A program made the translations under genes and the position numbers. Positions 62,434 to 64,000 of a stretch of 64,000 nt of DNA are shown here, one piece after another; positions within the stretch are counted from its first letter, which is position 1; each line of letters starts with the position of its first letter. The notes beneath the pieces are model-generated. The model saw nothing but the letters and a program-made list of their open reading frames with translations, was not told where the DNA came from and ran no database searches. The stretch covers positions 1-64,000 of the forward strand of contig CAIYID010000085.1 in NCBI GenBank assembly GCA_903926205.1, given 5' to 3'. This DNA comes from an uncultured Bdellovibrionales bacterium (GTDB taxonomy: Bacteria; Bdellovibrionota; Bdellovibrionia; Bdellovibrionales; Bdellovibrionaceae).

Positions 62434-62856
62434 ATGAAAATGTTAAACGAAATTACAATTCGCAAGAGTTTTTATGGCGCATCTATTTTGTGTGCAATGA
62501 TTTTAATGCTGACCAGTCATACAGCATCTGCTGCAGAATTTAAAGGAACTGATAATGAAGGACGGTCTTGCCGTGCTGACTTTGCAGGAGCATATAAGTC
62601 GTCAGACCTTTCAATTGTGAGTGTCGGTAAAGTTTCTTTGAATATTATCGGATCAGAGGAATTGAACTTAGATAATGTGACGAATGAATCCCATGGCTTA
62701 AATACTAAAGATTCAACAACAATCATTTTGAATGACTCAACAAGTGTTGCAATTGGATTTAGCAAACAATCGTTTGAAAGTGAGAATTCACCGATCAGTC
62801 CTGCTTTTTTTGAAATCAGCAGCAATAGCGACGTGAAGCTTCGATGTAATTTTTAA
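62434..62856 (+). CDS. Small exported protein of unknown function (first of a pair)
   Basis: A 140-residue exported protein: an N-terminal signal with a hydrophobic core (SFYGASILCAMILMLTSHTA) cut near ASA, then a mainly beta mature part with two cysteines (GRSCRAD and the terminal KLRCNF) placed to form one disulfide between the ends. I recognise no family. AAGGAG lies 6 bases before the ATG. The second exported gene follows after 16 bases, so the two likely share a transcript. Confidence 0.75.
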   Translation: MKMLNEITIRKSFYGASILCAMILMLTSHTASAAEFKGTDNEGRSCRADFAGAYKSSDLSIVSVGKVSLNIIGSEELNLDNVTNESHGLNTKDSTTIILNDSTSVAIGFSKQSFESENSPISPAFFEISSNSDVKLRCNF

Positions 62857-62872
62857 TTATTGAGTTCAATTT

Positions 62873-63565
62873 ATGTCGTTCACATTAGCTGGTCGAATTG
62901 TAATTGCAGCAGTCATCTTTGCAAGTTGTGCTTTGACCTCTCGAGCCAATGCCAGTGCATACTCATGCTCTGGCATTTTATTGCAAGTTCATGAAAATCA
63001 GCAAATTCTCGCCCAAAAAGAACAAATAAAGAAAGAGCTTGCTGTTATTGCGCGTACAGAAATATGGCAACGTTCAAGCTCACCAACTCCCTACATTTTC
63101 ATCCGTCAAATTAATGAAACCCAACTTGAGCCTCTGGCAACTCTTGCTTTGTCTAACAATTTATCATCTGAAACCATATTGGAAATTTTCAATCGTGTAG
63201 AAAACGGTTTTCAACTGACTCTGTTTAAAAACAAGCCTACGGAACTTCAAATTAATGACACCATTAAACTAATAGATATTATTCTGGCTGGAGAAAAAAT
63301 CAAAAGATCGCGAGATCTATTTCATGCAGACATCTTCATTTCTGATGTTCGCAAAATTTGGGAAAACACCTTCACAGATGAACCCTATTCTCGTAGGCGG
63401 GAACCTCCTTCATTCATACGCTCTTACTTGGACACAAAAATGATCATTCGTCTAATGGAATATAAAGAGAATAACAATCTATCGACGGATGAAATAATCA
63501 GCCTTTTCAACTCACCAGAAAGCACCGACGGAATGATATTAAAAAACTATTTGATAAAGAAGTGA
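62873..63565 (+). CDS. Exported protein of unknown function (second of a pair)
   Basis: A 230-residue exported protein: signal peptide with core IVIAAVIFASCALTSRANAS, then an almost wholly helical mature part, with a single mature cysteine (SAYSCSGILL) near its start. The cysteine in FASCAL is inside the hydrophobic core, so lipoprotein processing is less likely. I recognise no domain. It lies 16 bases after the preceding exported gene and ends with LFNSPESTDGMILKNYLIKK. Confidence 0.75.
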   Translation: MSFTLAGRIVIAAVIFASCALTSRANASAYSCSGILLQVHENQQILAQKEQIKKELAVIARTEIWQRSSSPTPYIFIRQINETQLEPLATLALSNNLSSETILEIFNRVENGFQLTLFKNKPTELQINDTIKLIDIILAGEKIKRSRDLFHADIFISDVRKIWENTFTDEPYSRRREPPSFIRSYLDTKMIIRLMEYKENNNLSTDEIISLFNSPESTDGMILKNYLIKK

Positions 63566-63569
63566 GAGT

Positions 63570-63737
63570 TTGAGAGCAGAGATCTCTATAGACACTCCAT
63601 TAAACTTAATCAATAAAGACTCTCTCCTTCGCCACTTTGCAGTCGTCCTTTGGATCAACGATATGTATCCCGCCAAGTATGGTTTATTTTATATTGATAA
63701 AAATTACGAAGCCCTTGCCGACAATCTGTATTTTTAA
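63570..63737 (+). CDS. Possible 55-residue ORF or gene remnant
   Basis: The frame LRAEISIDTPLNLINKDSLL and on, ending YEALADNLYF, reads like natural protein but starts only at a TTG, has stops immediately upstream (63552-63557) and no good ribosome site. It could be a small protein or the tail end of a lost gene. It begins five bases after the stop of the preceding exported gene and ends directly at the MltD-like gene's stop. Confidence 0.3.
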   Translation: MRAEISIDTPLNLINKDSLLRHFAVVLWINDMYPAKYGLFYIDKNYEALADNLYF

Positions 63738-63738
63738 C

Positions 63739-64000
63739 TTAAAACGCGCGAGCTTCCGTCACGGGAATGAGTAATTTAGAACCAACTAAAATATGAGAGT
63801 CGTTATGAAGACGATTTTTTTCTTTCAAAGCATCTACACTCACTTGATAGCGATTGGCGATATGAATAAGATTCTCGCCTCTTCGCACCACATGAACTTT
63901 CATTTGAGAATGATGAATTTGTCGCTGAGCTTTTTGCAATTTCAACTGAGCAATTCCGTTCAATTTCTGTTTGAATTTTTTTTCTCCTGCAGGCACTCGT
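63739..64000 (-). CDS. C-terminal part of a LysM lytic transglycosylase (MltD-like), cut by the window edge
   Basis: The frame stays open to the window edge, so only the last part is seen. It starts with VPAGEKKFKQKLNGIAQLK, resembling the linker of MltD-type lytic murein transglycosylases, and then shows one LysM domain: VHVVRRGENLIHIANRYQVS and LVGSKLLIPV. LysM binds peptidoglycan. The catalytic domain would lie outside the window. Another LysM-bearing wall hydrolase is the alternative. Confidence 0.7.
   Translation of the reverse strand, partial: RVPAGEKKFKQKLNGIAQLKLQKAQRQIHHSQMKVHVVRRGENLIHIANRYQVSVDALKEKNRLHNDSHILVGSKLLIPVTEARAF

Overview
The window is one contiguous stretch of bacterial chromosome, gene-dense and of moderate to low G+C. 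It has no rRNA or tRNA gene, insertion sequence, prophage or CRISPR array that I can see. The gene content suggests a Gram-negative bacterium of the Bdellovibrio type (Bdellovibrionota). The supporting signs are a TamB/Omp85 pair and several small outer-membrane barrels, FtsY with an N-terminal membrane anchor, many secreted hydrolases, two PilZ-type proteins, and above all an orphan class I cyclic-di-GMP riboswitch RNA resembling the merRNA of Bdellovibrio attack phase. This is an inference from gene content; no taxonomic marker RNA is present.

Layout. 1-0.5 kb: 3' part of efp. 0.57-8.4 kb: a TPR protein, TamB and a six-POTRA Omp85 protein in one translationally coupled operon. 8.5-12.8 kb: a lipoprotein, then prpD-prpB-prpC (methylcitrate cycle). 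12.9-16.6 kb: a VOC protein, aminopeptidase N, a small protein, and a 34-residue polybasic gene too short for usual callers but carrying its own promoter, Shine-Dalgarno site and terminator. 16.7-18.9 kb: folE and the NAD(P)HX repair enzyme. 19-27 kb: a large secreted protein of unknown function, a Tat-exported flavin amine oxidase, a two-gene asymmetric ABC exporter and an outer-membrane protein. 27-34.9 kb: a subtilisin-like protease fused through a membrane helix to a PilZ domain, a DUF502 protein, an M17 aminopeptidase, an EEP-fold protein, ApaG, and an FKBP-pdxH-pcp operon. 35-42.7 kb: a transporter/aldehyde dehydrogenase pair, a PilZ-like response regulator, an OmpR/histidine-kinase pair, small exported proteins and a high-potential iron-sulfur protein. 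42.6-47.9 kb: a hydrolase, then the operon zapA-5-FCL-rny-tyrS-ferredoxin. 48-59 kb: an L,D-transpeptidase-like protein, an MFS transporter, smc-ftsY and glyS-ppdK. 59-64 kb: a diheme cytochrome, a J-like membrane protein, an Mrp ATPase lacking the usual cysteine pair, a CoA-binding protein, about 1 kb holding the riboswitch RNA, two small exported proteins and the end of a LysM lytic transglycosylase.

Several units look functionally joined. TamB and Omp85 move material to the outer membrane. PrpDBC, PPDK and the aminopeptidases fit a peptide- and lipid-eating life. The riboswitch RNA, the protease-PilZ fusion and the PilZ-like regulator all point to cyclic-di-GMP signalling. The points I would look at first are the riboswitch RNA with its extra 5' structured domain, the protease-PilZ fusion, and the 34-residue basic gene.
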